A DNA stretch of 64,000 bases, from the NCBI RefSeq assembly GCF_033955345.1, contig NZ_CP138332.1, forward strand, positions 496,001 through 560,000, in the 5' to 3' direction. Of this stretch, positions 26,287-35,744 are shown piece by piece (positions within the stretch are counted from its first letter, which is position 1; each line of letters begins with the position of its first letter). The position numbers and the translations under genes are program-made. The stretch comes from Sphingobacterium bambusae (GTDB lineage: Bacteria; Bacteroidota; Bacteroidia; Sphingobacteriales; Sphingobacteriaceae). Under the pieces are notes generated by a model. The model worked only from the letters and a program-made list of their open reading frames with translations. It was not told the DNA's origin and did no database searches.

Positions 26287-27075
26287 ATGCCGACACTATT
26301 GGAATATAATGTACGTAAAGCAGACAACGCCTATTGGGCTTTCGCCATCCATGATGGACATCATATCAGCCCGGCCTTGGAAGGCTACTACCAGCTCAAC
26401 GAGGAGCAGCGTCTGCGCGAAGAGGATCCCCATACGGGATGTATGGTCGAGCTTCCCTGCAATCAGTTTATTGTCCATACCTCCCGCTTTCAGCTGGATA
26501 TCAACCGAAAGCTAGAGGAAGCCATTTACCGCAGCCCGGACATGGCTTGGGGGTTGCAGGTCTACAAGGAGCTGCCGCCAGCATCACTACTCCAACAGCT
26601 TTCCGATGATTACCATTCGATTTACACACAAATTGATCAATGGATCGAGGAAACCATCGCACAACACGGATATTTTATCGCTTTTGATGTGCATAGCTAC
26701 AATGCCAAGCGACAAGCTCCCGATGAAATCGTCGACGAAGTAAGCAACCCGCAGATCAACTTGGGTACGCTCTATAACGATGAAAAATGGCGCCCCGTGA
26801 TTGATCAGTTTATGGCGAGCATAACGGCCAATCAGGTGCTCGACCAAAACATCGACATCCGGGAAAATGTGAAATTCAAAGGCGGACAGCTGGCACAGCA
26901 CCTGCTGCAAAAATATGGAGATAAGGGTTGCGTGCTATCCGTAGAATTCAGGAAAGATTTTATGGATGAATGGACTGGTGTGCCCTTTATGCCTGTGGTG
27001 CAAGCCTACAAGCAATTGCTGATGCATGCGCTCAAGGACCTACAAAACATGCTGCCCTATGGAAGCACCAGATAA
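26287..27075 (+). CDS. N-formylglutamate amidohydrolase family protein
   Basis: 262 aa from ATG 26287; the longer frame has no family-like N-terminus. Features of PF05013: FAIHDGHHISPAL at the start, a central FIVHTSRFQLDINR (the family's D-x-NR region), FIAFDVHSYNAKR with a His for zinc, and INLGTLYND. The family removes formyl or other acyl groups from glutamate-like amines with a metal ion. Here it is first of three overlapping or abutting genes with a QEGLA metallopeptidase-like protein and an ATP-grasp ligase, so its substrate is more likely a product of that set than histidine catabolism; no hut genes are nearby. Confidence 0.85.
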   Translation: MPTLLEYNVRKADNAYWAFAIHDGHHISPALEGYYQLNEEQRLREEDPHTGCMVELPCNQFIVHTSRFQLDINRKLEEAIYRSPDMAWGLQVYKELPPASLLQQLSDDYHSIYTQIDQWIEETIAQHGYFIAFDVHSYNAKRQAPDEIVDEVSNPQINLGTLYNDEKWRPVIDQFMASITANQVLDQNIDIRENVKFKGGQLAQHLLQKYGDKGCVLSVEFRKDFMDEWTGVPFMPVVQAYKQLLMHALKDLQNMLPYGSTR

Positions 27076-28903
27076 AATACTGCCGCAGATATTACGAGCG
27101 ATCAAAGACAACATCCCTATTCATAAACAAATACCGAATACGGGGAAAATAGTCTTTAACAAGATCGTCCCCTATATCTTCATCTATAGAATGCCTTTCG
27201 AGGGTAAAGATCGTCTGTTGGCCGAATTGGCAAAGTCCGAGCTGGCCAGTGTCATCTTTATTCCTGAGAAATCCACCTACGACGTTAGCGGATGGATTCG
27301 CAAGGTGGCTAAAGCACTGGCCGACGAGTTTGGCACATGCCTACTGGTGGAGGTGTGGAATGCCGAAGATGAAGAGCAGACCAGTGATGTGGCGGTTCAC
27401 CTCGCGCAAAAGAATGTGCTCGACCTTGCCGAATACTTGGCCAAGAATATACGCACGGAGGCACCTGAGCTGCTCGTCGATCTAAAGAAGGGCAACAGGC
27501 TACCCAGCCCGCCGGATCGGCCGGCCTTGGTTGATGCGCAAGATGCCAAAGATAATTTGGTACTTTCCTTAGGCCTCTCCATCCGAAAGCGCTACGAAGA
27601 TACGGACGGTAAGCACCTGCCGCTAATGCTGCGCAATATGCGCGAAGGATTGGCAAAAAGCCTATCGCGGTTATTCTTTGAGTTCGTGCGGGTACATACC
27701 AATGTGCGCGCAGCGCATTTCAAAATGAAGGTGCACGAGCGCCTCAACGAACAGATCTACGAGATCGATGCCGTATTGGCCAAGGAAAGCCAGAAGTTCG
27801 ATTTTCTGCTGTTGACCACGCCCATCAATGCTAATGATGCTTGGCTGCAGTTCAAAAAGGAAAAATTTCGGAAGACACCGAAATTCCATTATCGACCCAT
27901 GCCCATCGATCCAGATATTGTAAAGCGCAGCTTGTACAACCTACGTATCGAAGATATCTACGACCCAACCATTGCCTACCTATTTCGGGATAAACGTCGC
28001 GAACTGGATGATATGATGACCATGTTGGCCTCGCGCGGCACGCCCGATTTCAAATATGGCAGCCTGATGGTCTTTGGAAACGTCAGCGATAGCCTCTATG
28101 AGCTGGCCAAAGCATTGCTTATTGCCATAGACAGTATCCCGCAAACGGAAAGGTATGATGAAGACGAGCTAGACGCCCGACAATTTGCGCAACTGGCCAA
28201 AGAGGAAATATCTTTCCTGCAGCAGCAGGCACCGAGCTTCAGCACCAGTGTGCGGATTAGGGACGACATTTCCGGCGTGATGGTCAACCACGGTGTGCTC
28301 AATATCAGCAAGCAATACAGGATCAGCCGTAAACGTGCGCAGGCACTGATCCAACATGAGGTGGGTACACACATCATTACCTACTTCAATGGAAAAGAGC
28401 AGACATTCAGCTTATTTCGTCAAGGCGTGCCGGGCTATGAGCAGCTGCAGGAGGGCTTGGCCGTACTGGCCGAATATATGGTAGATGGACTCACCAACGA
28501 GCGCCTGCGTATCCTCGCAGGCCGTGTCCTAGCTGTGCGCTATATGTTGATGGGACATACCTTTGTAGAAACTTTCGATATGTTGCACGAAGAGTTTCGA
28601 TTTGATCAAGAAACGGCCTTTACCATGACTATGCGCGTTTACCGCTCGGGCGGATTGACGAAAGACGCGCTATACCTACAAGGCTTTATGGAGCTGATCG
28701 AATACATTCAGGAAGGCAAAGATCTGGATATCCTTACCATCGGCAAGATACGCGAGGACTACCTGCCCATTATTGCCGACCTGATGCAGCGCGGCATCCT
28801 GAAACAACCTTTGCTAAAACCCCGTTACTTGCAAGAGCCCTACGTGAACAAGCTAAAGGACGTAAAGCATTTTGCAAGCATCTTTAAAATGATAAATTAC
28901 TAG
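27059..28903 (+). CDS. QEGLA-motif (DUF1704) HExxxH metallocarboxypeptidase-like protein
   Basis: 614 aa from ATG 27059, which overlaps the previous gene by 17 bp. Contains HEVGTH at about residues 433-438 and QEGLAVLAEY at about 464, giving the His, His and Glu zinc ligands of the DUF1704 family. In bacteria it is usually named flavohemoglobin expression-modulating QEGLA protein. The eukaryotic members (MATCAP/KIAA0895L) are carboxypeptidases that remove the C-terminal tyrosine of alpha-tubulin. No signal peptide, so cytoplasmic. The ligand residues and neighbour genes suggest a C-terminal trimming role; this is inference. Confidence 0.85.
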   Translation: MEAPDKILPQILRAIKDNIPIHKQIPNTGKIVFNKIVPYIFIYRMPFEGKDRLLAELAKSELASVIFIPEKSTYDVSGWIRKVAKALADEFGTCLLVEVWNAEDEEQTSDVAVHLAQKNVLDLAEYLAKNIRTEAPELLVDLKKGNRLPSPPDRPALVDAQDAKDNLVLSLGLSIRKRYEDTDGKHLPLMLRNMREGLAKSLSRLFFEFVRVHTNVRAAHFKMKVHERLNEQIYEIDAVLAKESQKFDFLLLTTPINANDAWLQFKKEKFRKTPKFHYRPMPIDPDIVKRSLYNLRIEDIYDPTIAYLFRDKRRELDDMMTMLASRGTPDFKYGSLMVFGNVSDSLYELAKALLIAIDSIPQTERYDEDELDARQFAQLAKEEISFLQQQAPSFSTSVRIRDDISGVMVNHGVLNISKQYRISRKRAQALIQHEVGTHIITYFNGKEQTFSLFRQGVPGYEQLQEGLAVLAEYMVDGLTNERLRILAGRVLAVRYMLMGHTFVETFDMLHEEFRFDQETAFTMTMRVYRSGGLTKDALYLQGFMELIEYIQEGKDLDILTIGKIREDYLPIIADLMQRGILKQPLLKPRYLQEPYVNKLKDVKHFASIFKMINY

Positions 28904-28912
28904 CATGTATAT

Positions 28913-29920
28913 ATGAACATCGCATTCTTAATCAACCAAACCCATAAAGAGGAGGCCAGCTTCACGACCACCCTATTGGCATTTAAGGCCCACAAACGCG
29001 GCCACAAGATTTTTTACATAGGCTTGGCCGACTTCTCCTACCATGGGGAGCATAGCGTTGGTGCGCACTGCCGAATTTTAGAACCCAGTGAGGAGGTCGC
29101 CAATGAAGAAGAATTGATGGCCAACCTGCGCGACAAAAAGAAGGAGTTTGTCGATGCCAAGCAAATGGATGTCCTTTGGATACGCTATGATCCCGTGCTC
29201 GACATGATCAGCAGACCTTGGGCATCGGCCACGGCTCTGCAGTTTGCCCAGCTGATCAAGCGCCAAGGTACTTGGGTGATCAACGACCCCGATAAGCTGG
29301 TGGAAGCCACCAATAAGCTTTATTTGGAGTATTTTCCGAAAAGCATCCGCCCAAAGACGGTCATCACCCGCAGCTACGACGATGTGGTGCAATTCCTAGA
29401 CCAGCAGGAAGACCAAATTATTCTGAAACCGCTGAAAGGTTCAGGGGGCAAAAATGTGTTTCTCCTGAAAAAAGATGAACGCCATAACCTCAAGCAGACG
29501 GTCGAAGTAATTGCCCGAGATGGATATCTCTTGGCGCAAGAATACCTGCCCGCAGCAACAAATGGTGATATCCGCTTTTTCTTGGTCGACGGCAAACCGC
29601 TAGTCGTGGATGGCAAGTATGCCAGCGTAAACCGCGTGCAGCAGAAAGGCGATATCCGCAGCAATATCCACCAAGGCGGCAAAGCTCAAGCGGCAGCGAT
29701 TGACGACAGCATCCTGCACACCGTTAGTCAGGTATCCGACAAATTGAAAGAAGACGGTATGTACTTCGTCGGACTGGATATCGTAGGCGACAAAATTATG
29801 GAGATCAATGTGTTTAGCCCCGGTGCGCTACTGCACGCCGGACAGCTCAATGGCGTGGACTATGCCACGGCCCTGCTAGAAGATATCGAGCGAAATTATA
29901 AACAACGAAGTCAAAAGTAA
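28913..29920 (+). CDS. ATP-grasp ligase, glutathione-synthetase/RimK-like
   Basis: 335 aa, ATG at 28913, 9 bp after the QEGLA gene. N-terminal MNIAFLINQT domain, then VINDPDKLVEATNKLYLEYFPKSI (pre-ATP-grasp motif of GSH-synthetase type), ATP-binding ILKPLKGSGGKNVFLL and RFFLVDGKPLV, and the Mg-binding MEINVFSPGAL. Forms an amide bond between a carboxylate, activated as acyl phosphate, and an amine. No gamma-glutamylcysteine synthetase is near, and Bacteroidota usually lack glutathione, so a peptide or protein tail may be the substrate. Terminator follows. Confidence 0.85.
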   Translation: MNIAFLINQTHKEEASFTTTLLAFKAHKRGHKIFYIGLADFSYHGEHSVGAHCRILEPSEEVANEEELMANLRDKKKEFVDAKQMDVLWIRYDPVLDMISRPWASATALQFAQLIKRQGTWVINDPDKLVEATNKLYLEYFPKSIRPKTVITRSYDDVVQFLDQQEDQIILKPLKGSGGKNVFLLKKDERHNLKQTVEVIARDGYLLAQEYLPAATNGDIRFFLVDGKPLVVDGKYASVNRVQQKGDIRSNIHQGGKAQAAAIDDSILHTVSQVSDKLKEDGMYFVGLDIVGDKIMEINVFSPGALLHAGQLNGVDYATALLEDIERNYKQRSQK

Positions 29921-29929
29921 TATCCATGA

Positions 29930-29958
29930 AAAAAGGCATCTCAACGGATGCCTTTTTT
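29930..29958 (+). terminator. Terminator after the ATP-grasp gene
   Basis: AAAAAAGGCATC-TCAACG-GATGCCTTTTTT, a bidirectional-capable stem with T run, also serving the convergent yihY gene. Confidence 0.85.
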
Positions 29959-29985
29959 CCTATATAAAACTTTAATTTCTAATCA

Positions 29986-30951
29986 CTAATCAGCGCTAAC
30001 TTCCTTTCCTACCGTTGATGGTGGCACCACCTTAACTTCGCGCTCCGTTTCTTTTAATTCGACATGCACAGCAAATTCGGAAGGCTCAATAGGCACCCCT
30101 TTGTAGGCCGCATATTCCCGGGTGTAGGTGGCGCCTAAGTACAAGATCGCCGCCGTGTAGTATACCCACAACAAGATAAGCACAATGGAACTGGCGGCAC
30201 CATAAGTAGATTCTGTGCTGGAGTTTTCGATATACAAGCCAATGCCAAAGCGACCAATAACAAAAAGCAAAGCCGTAAACAAAGCCCCCGATCGCACGGT
30301 GCGCCATTGAATATTGACATCCGGCAATACCTTAAAGATAACGCCAAACAAGACGAATATCACGCCAAAGGAGATCAAAAAGTTAATGGAGCTGAACAAA
30401 AAGACCGTAATCTCAGGGAAGAAACGCTGCAGCCGATCCGTGAAGGCAAGGATAACACCATTGACAATCAGCGTAACGACCAACAAGAAGCCAAGGCCAA
30501 TAACCAAGGAAGAGGAAAGCAAGCGATCTTTAATCAACTTGACCCAGCCCTTTTTTACTTTGGGACGAACCTGCCAAATTTTGTTGATAGAGTTCTGTAT
30601 ATCGCCAAATACGGTGGTGGCCCCAAGCAGCAAGGTTACCGCGCTGATGATTAACGCCATGGTCGATTTACCCGACAGCGAAAGGTTAGCAATCACTTCC
30701 TGCACCTGCTGCGCGGCACGCGCGCCAACGAAACCACGCAGCTCCTCATACACCTTACCCTGCGTAGCATCTTGTCCGAGAAACACGCCCGCCAAGGAGA
30801 TGATCAAGACCAACATCGGCCCTAACGAAAACACCGTGTAATAGGCCAGCGATGCACTGAATTTCAAGCCATCCTCGCCCATAAACCCTGTTACGGAATT
30901 TTTCAAGATGGTAAAATGCGATTTTACTGTTTCCAATTTTCCCTTTGCCAT
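29986..30951 (-). CDS. YihY/BrkB family inner-membrane protein
   Basis: 321 aa, six or so membrane segments. Hallmarks: FSASLAYYTVFSLGPMLVLIISLAG near the N-terminus, NSINKIWQVRPK in the loop, and the last helices with YGAASSIVLILLWVYYTAAILYLGATYTREYA. Family members were once called ribonuclease BN; that is not supported. Role in envelope physiology or transport is unproven. C-terminal soluble tail rich in Glu/Lys. Confidence 0.92.
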   Translation of the reverse strand: MAKGKLETVKSHFTILKNSVTGFMGEDGLKFSASLAYYTVFSLGPMLVLIISLAGVFLGQDATQGKVYEELRGFVGARAAQQVQEVIANLSLSGKSTMALIISAVTLLLGATTVFGDIQNSINKIWQVRPKVKKGWVKLIKDRLLSSSLVIGLGFLLVVTLIVNGVILAFTDRLQRFFPEITVFLFSSINFLISFGVIFVLFGVIFKVLPDVNIQWRTVRSGALFTALLFVIGRFGIGLYIENSSTESTYGAASSIVLILLWVYYTAAILYLGATYTREYAAYKGVPIEPSEFAVHVELKETEREVKVVPPSTVGKEVSAD

Positions 30952-31038
30952 AAGCTACTTTATTCATTTTGTTCAGCTAAAGAACCCCATTGCGCATAGA
31001 AAAGTTTAGAAAAAATCCGTCGCTTAGGATAAAGCCTG

Positions 31039-31046
31039 TACTTTTG
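31039..31046 (+). promoter_or_regulatory. Putative promoter -7 element before threonine aldolase
   Basis: TACTTTTG matches the Bacteroidota TAnnTTTG element, 13 bp before the ATG, giving a short leader. Confidence 0.5.
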
Positions 31047-31059
31047 TGTCTTAAATAGC

Positions 31060-32103
31060 ATGATGTACAACTTTAAAAATGACTACGCCGAAGGCGCACA
31101 TCCCCTTATATTAGACAAACTAGCTAGCAGCAATTTTGAGCAGGAGCTGGGCTATGGGGACGATCGTTTTTCCGAAAAAGCAAAACAAGCCATCCGCGCC
31201 AAGATTGGGCAGCCCGATGCCCCCCTATATTTTGTATCGGGCGGCACGCAGGCCAACCTTTTGGTTATTTCGCATCTCTTGCGCCCACATGAGGCCGTGA
31301 TTAGCGCTAAAACCGGACATATATACGCCAATGAAACCGGAGCCATTGAAGCCACCGGGCACCGCGTGATCACCGTTGAACCGGAAAATGGAAAAGTAAC
31401 AGCCACAGCCGTAGCAGCGGTCATCGCCGCACATCAGCTGCGCCCACACGTGGTGAAGCCTAAAATGTTGTACATCTCCAATTCTACCGAACTGGGCACA
31501 ATATATCGTAAGGATGAACTGATCGCGCTGCATGCGGCATGCAGGCAACATGGTCTGCTGCTGTTCATGGATGGCGCCCGCTTGGGACATGCCTTGACCG
31601 CAACCGCCAACGACCTCTCCCTAGCCGAAATCGCCTTGCACACCGACGTGTTTTATATAGGCGGAACAAAAAATGGTGCTCTACTTGGGGAAGCCATTGT
31701 TTTCCCTACAGCACAACTTGCCACTGACTTTGACTACAGCCTGAAGCAAAAGGGTGCCCTACTGGCCAAAGGCCGCATATTAGGCATACAGTTCCTTGCC
31801 CTATTTGAAGACAACCTCTACTTTGACCTAGCAAAGCACGCCAATGATCGCGCCCAACAGATTGCGGACAGCATCAGCGCATGCGGCTTTTCCTTCTTAA
31901 CGCCCCCACAAACCAATCAGCTATTTCCCATTTTGCCCAAAAAGCTGATTGAGCAACTTCTTGCTAATTATGCCTTTTACGTGTGGACGGAAATCGATCA
32001 AGCATATGCCGCTGTGCGTATTATTACTTCATGGGCAACCGATGCCACGCAGGTAGATAATTTCTGTGCGGACATAAAGGAGCTATCAAAAACATTAGCG
32101 TAG
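31060..32103 (+). CDS. Low-specificity threonine aldolase / beta-eliminating lyase
   Basis: 347 aa PLP enzyme, fold type I. NDYAEGAHPLIL start, VSGGTQANLLVI, TGHIYANETGAIEATGHR, SNSTELGTIY, LFMDGARLGHAL with the PLP-binding Asp, and FYIGGTKNGALLGE with Lys at about 203 for the Schiff base. Splits L-threonine or allo-threonine into glycine and acetaldehyde. Full length. The next gene starts 6 bp downstream. Confidence 0.93.
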   Translation: MMYNFKNDYAEGAHPLILDKLASSNFEQELGYGDDRFSEKAKQAIRAKIGQPDAPLYFVSGGTQANLLVISHLLRPHEAVISAKTGHIYANETGAIEATGHRVITVEPENGKVTATAVAAVIAAHQLRPHVVKPKMLYISNSTELGTIYRKDELIALHAACRQHGLLLFMDGARLGHALTATANDLSLAEIALHTDVFYIGGTKNGALLGEAIVFPTAQLATDFDYSLKQKGALLAKGRILGIQFLALFEDNLYFDLAKHANDRAQQIADSISACGFSFLTPPQTNQLFPILPKKLIEQLLANYAFYVWTEIDQAYAAVRIITSWATDATQVDNFCADIKELSKTLA

Positions 32104-32109
32104 GAAAAT

Positions 32110-32571
32110 ATGGATGCTTCTACCCTATTGATCTTCCATTCCTACTACCGTTGGGTAGTGCTACTCGCGATGTTGTTTCAGTTGGCTTGGCTTTGGTGGA
32201 ACAGTAAGAGCCAAACGGTCTTTCTCCAGAAACACTTTTATATGGTACTTGGTTTAACCATACTTTACGACATACAGCTGCTTATAGGTTTCTTGCTCTA
32301 CTTTCACTCTCCGCTGGTCGATGCTTTCCTACAAAATGTGGGGCTAGGCATTAAAAACAGACAACTTCGCTTTTTCGGTTTAGAGCATGCAAGTGTCATG
32401 AGCCTAGCGTTGCTGCTTAGTAATATCGTAGCTTTCCGTTGTGTGAAAAAAGTAGGGCAACAGCATGTTTTCAGGTATGTATTACGGTGGTATATCGCTA
32501 TTTTTCTGCTTATCCTGAGCTCCGTTCCCTGGTCCTTTTCGCCATTAACGAGCCGCCCAAGTTTCCGCTAG
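32110..32571 (+). CDS. Four-helix membrane protein of unknown function
   Basis: 153 aa, four predicted membrane helices with conserved-looking polar residues inside (HSYYRWVVLL, GLEHASVMSLAL, LRWYIAIFLLILSSVPW). His residues near helix ends could bind haem, but no known cytochrome signature is present. Six bases after the threonine aldolase, so probably co-transcribed. Confidence 0.7.
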   Translation: MDASTLLIFHSYYRWVVLLAMLFQLAWLWWNSKSQTVFLQKHFYMVLGLTILYDIQLLIGFLLYFHSPLVDAFLQNVGLGIKNRQLRFFGLEHASVMSLALLLSNIVAFRCVKKVGQQHVFRYVLRWYIAIFLLILSSVPWSFSPLTSRPSFR

Positions 32572-32671
32572 GGCTTCAAAAGTATAATGTCCTTAAATTT
32601 TTACAATTCGCATCCCCCTATCCCTCGCACTTTTCGCTACTTTAGCGAAAAAAAACATCACTAACACCAAT

Positions 32672-35158
32672 ATGCGAAAACTCTGCACCGTTCTACTGGC
32701 CAGCATCTACTTTGTTGCGCCAGCCCAAGAGCAAAAAAAGCAGCACGACAAGGCAAATTATGGCCTCGCTGCAAAATTCTCGCCCACAAAACTCCAAAAT
32801 CTTATTTTTTCTACGGACGTACGCCCCAACTGGATCAACCATTCCGACAGGTTTTGGTACGAATACCGCACATCTACCGGCAAAAAGTGGTATGTGGTGG
32901 ATCCGCAGGCAAAATCACGTCAAGTTCTTTTTGATAATGCCGACCTCGCCGCTCAGGTGACCAAGATTGTCAAAAACCCCTTCGACGCACAGCATTTGGC
33001 CTTGGAAAACCTAGAGTTTACAGATGATGAAAAGCGCATTCGCTTTGAAGTGAAAAGCAGCAAGGATACCGTAAAGAATAAAGAAGAAATTGCCAAACTG
33101 AAGAATAAGTCGGATACCCTCAAAAAGAAAGTATTCTACTTGGAATATGATCTGGCGACCAAACAGGTAAAAGAGCTGGACGAAAGCAGCAAAGAGAAAG
33201 CCAAACCTTACTGGGCAAGCCTTTCTCCAGACACTAGCCGTGTGTTCTTTGCCAAGAACTACAACCTGTATTGGATGGATAAAGAAAATTTTGCGAAAGC
33301 GATCAAGGATGATAAAGATTCGACCATCGTGGAGCATCAGTTTACCACCGACGGGGTGCAGCACTATGCTTGGGGGGGCGATCAATATAGCACCACCACA
33401 GGCGGCGATAAGGAGGATGATGAGACGAAGAAAAGACAACCCGTGCGTTTACTTTGGTCGCCAAACGGACAACATTTTGTGTTGACGCGCAAAGACAACA
33501 GACACCTCAGTCCGCTATGGGTGATCAACAATGTGGGGCAGCAACGCCCAACCTTGGAAACCTATAAATACTTGATGCCTGGCGAAACCGACTCGACAGA
33601 AGTCGATATGTACCTGTTCAACGCACAGGACCTCAGCTCCAAAAAGATCGCTGTCAATGCTTTCAAAAACCAAACGGTAGGCATTTACAACAAAGATGCC
33701 GATAAGTCAAGCTACAAAGGCAAATATTACATCAGCTACTGGCTGGGCGATAACGAAGAATTCTACATCAACCGTTCCAGTCGCGATCTAAAACGTATTG
33801 ACATTGTTTCGGTCAACATCAATGGCCAAACCCGCAGCCTAGTCGAAGAGCGATCGAATGTCTATCTCGACATCAAGAAACCTTACTTCATTAAAAATGG
33901 CAGCCAATTTATCCACTGGTCGCAACGCGATGGCTGGGGGCATTTCTACCTGTACAACAAAGATGGTAAGCTTGTGAAGCAACTGACAAAAGGCGAGTTT
34001 AACTGCAATGACGTTACCGGTTTTGATGCGGCTACACAGCAATTCACCTTTACCGCCAATGGCAAAGAACGTAATGAAGACCCTTACTACCTGCATCACT
34101 ATGCTTTGCCGATTGCTGGTGGCGAGCCGAAGCTGTTGAACAAAGGCGATTTTGACAACCAAGTGGAGGTGAGCGAAAGCGGGAAATACTTTATCAACAA
34201 CTCTTCCCGCGTAAACTCCGTTCCGCAATCCAACTTGTACAGCTCAAGCGGTCAACTGATTATGAAACTGGAAGAAGCTGATCTAGATTTACTATTCGCA
34301 GCAGGATACAAATTTCCGGAGCCTTTCAAAGTAAAAGCTGGCGACGGTATTACCGATCTTTATGGTGTAATGTACAAGCCCTTCGATTTTGACTCTACGC
34401 AGGTATATCCTATCGTAGAATATGTATACCCAGGGCCGCAGACGGAAGCCGTGAACAAAGCCTTCGGTCGCAGCATGGACCGTATAGATCGCCTTGCGCA
34501 GATGGGCTTTATCGTCATCACGGTAGGGAACCGCGGTGGACACCCCGACCGCTCAAAATGGTACCATACCTATGGCTATGGCAACCTGCGCGACTACGGT
34601 TTGGAAGATAAGAAAGTTGCTGCCGAGCAACTGGCCAACCGTTACGATTTCATCGATATCAATCGGGTAGGCATCACCGGACATTCCGGCGGCGGATTTA
34701 TGTCTACCGCAGCGATGTTGGTGTATCCAGACTTTTTCAAAGTTGCCGTATCGGGAGCTGGAAACCATGAGAACAACATCTACAATCGCTGGTGGAGCGA
34801 GCGCCACCACGGTGTGGCCGAGAAAGTAAGCGCCAAAGGCGATACCACCTTCTCCTATCAGATCGAAAAGAATACCGAACTGGCTAAAAACCTAAAAGGA
34901 AAGCTTCTTATAGCCACAGGCGATATCGATAACAATGTGCACCCAGCAAACTCCATCCGTATGGCCGAGGCGCTAATCAAAGCCAACAAACGTTTTGATT
35001 TTGTGCTGCTGCCCGGACAACGCCACGGCTTCGGCAACATGACGGAATATTTCTTCTGGAAAATGGCCGACTACTTCGCCGAGCACCTGCTGGGCGACTC
35101 CAACCGTGATCAAGTCGACATCACAGAAATAAACAAAGAGCAACCGCTCCGTAGATAA
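32672..35158 (+). CDS. S9 family peptidase (dipeptidyl-peptidase IV type), secreted
   Basis: 828 aa. Signal peptide ends around APAQEQ. The first about 560 residues form the beta-propeller (repeated strands such as RLLWSPNGQHFVLTRKD and FIHWSQRDGWGHFYLYNKDGKLV). The alpha/beta-hydrolase domain has VGITGHSGGGFMS with nucleophile Ser about 672, ATGDIDNNVHP with Asp about 750, and LPGQRHGFG with His about 784. It removes dipeptides (usually X-Pro) in the periplasm. A perfect GGTTAGCAGC hairpin terminator follows. Confidence 0.93.
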   Translation: MRKLCTVLLASIYFVAPAQEQKKQHDKANYGLAAKFSPTKLQNLIFSTDVRPNWINHSDRFWYEYRTSTGKKWYVVDPQAKSRQVLFDNADLAAQVTKIVKNPFDAQHLALENLEFTDDEKRIRFEVKSSKDTVKNKEEIAKLKNKSDTLKKKVFYLEYDLATKQVKELDESSKEKAKPYWASLSPDTSRVFFAKNYNLYWMDKENFAKAIKDDKDSTIVEHQFTTDGVQHYAWGGDQYSTTTGGDKEDDETKKRQPVRLLWSPNGQHFVLTRKDNRHLSPLWVINNVGQQRPTLETYKYLMPGETDSTEVDMYLFNAQDLSSKKIAVNAFKNQTVGIYNKDADKSSYKGKYYISYWLGDNEEFYINRSSRDLKRIDIVSVNINGQTRSLVEERSNVYLDIKKPYFIKNGSQFIHWSQRDGWGHFYLYNKDGKLVKQLTKGEFNCNDVTGFDAATQQFTFTANGKERNEDPYYLHHYALPIAGGEPKLLNKGDFDNQVEVSESGKYFINNSSRVNSVPQSNLYSSSGQLIMKLEEADLDLLFAAGYKFPEPFKVKAGDGITDLYGVMYKPFDFDSTQVYPIVEYVYPGPQTEAVNKAFGRSMDRIDRLAQMGFIVITVGNRGGHPDRSKWYHTYGYGNLRDYGLEDKKVAAEQLANRYDFIDINRVGITGHSGGGFMSTAAMLVYPDFFKVAVSGAGNHENNIYNRWWSERHHGVAEKVSAKGDTTFSYQIEKNTELAKNLKGKLLIATGDIDNNVHPANSIRMAEALIKANKRFDFVLLPGQRHGFGNMTEYFFWKMADYFAEHLLGDSNRDQVDITEINKEQPLRR

Positions 35159-35165
35159 TAGAAAA

Positions 35166-35195
35166 GGTTAGCAGCAAAACAAGCTGCTAACCTTT
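35166..35195 (+). terminator. Terminator after the S9 peptidase
   Basis: GGTTAGCAGC-AAAACAA-GCTGCTAACC followed by TTTTT. Confidence 0.88.
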
Positions 35196-35247
35196 TTACT
35201 TTTTATCAACGGCTATCTTTCCCTAAGACAAGAAATTAAAGCGCCTA

Positions 35248-35277
35248 TTGGAAATACAATTTTCTGCGCTACATTTG
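35248..35277 (+). promoter_or_regulatory. Promoter of the doxX gene
   Basis: TTG at 35248-35250, 19-bp gap, TACATTTG at 35270-35277: a textbook Bacteroidota promoter, 30 bp before the ATG. Confidence 0.75.
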
Positions 35278-35306
35278 TTATTATCAACAATGTAAACTTA
35301 ATCGTC

Positions 35307-35684
35307 ATGAAAATTGTCAAATTTATCTTCAGCTTACTTTTCGGTTTGATGTTTATCAACGCCGGGCTCAGCAAGTTTTTCAACTATATGCCTATGCCCG
35401 AGCTTACGCCCGAGCAAATGGAAATATTCGCTGCTATGGAAAAACTAAAGTGGATTACACCTTTGGCGGGACTGGTAGAAATTATCGGCGGACTGTTGTT
35501 TATTTTCCCACGTACACGTGCGCTAGGTGCTATCGTCATCCTGCCGGTGATGGTGGGTATCGTGGTGCACAACTACACCTTCGAGCCGAGCGGCCTCGCC
35601 ATCGCCCTTCCGCTATTACTGATAAACATATGGATGATTATCGATAACCGTGCAAAATTTCAGCACCTGCTCGACAAGAACTAG
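35307..35684 (+). CDS. DoxX family membrane protein
   Basis: 125 aa, four membrane helices. FGLMFINAGLSKFFNYMP is the first helix with the conserved G-x-x-K(F)F, then ITPLAGLVEIIGGLLFIFPRTRALGAIVILPVMVGIVVHN. DoxX-like proteins are small quinone-associated or thiol-stress membrane subunits; exact role unknown. Own promoter and terminator, monocistronic. Confidence 0.9.
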   Translation: MKIVKFIFSLLFGLMFINAGLSKFFNYMPMPELTPEQMEIFAAMEKLKWITPLAGLVEIIGGLLFIFPRTRALGAIVILPVMVGIVVHNYTFEPSGLAIALPLLLINIWMIIDNRAKFQHLLDKN

Positions 35685-35688
35685 TTAT

Positions 35689-35732
35689 AAAAAATGCCTC
35701 GTTTCAGGATTAATCCAAAACGAGGCATTTTT
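35689..35732. terminator. Bidirectional terminator
   Basis: AAAAATGCCTCGTTT pairs with AAACGAGGCATTTTT across a 12-base loop; serves doxX and the convergent GNAT gene. Confidence 0.85.
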
Positions 35733-35744
35733 TACAGCTATATC

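Noticed and set aside
29986..30951. Ribonuclease BN
   Set aside because: The YihY family was once misnamed so; the protein is a multi-pass membrane protein with no nuclease motif.
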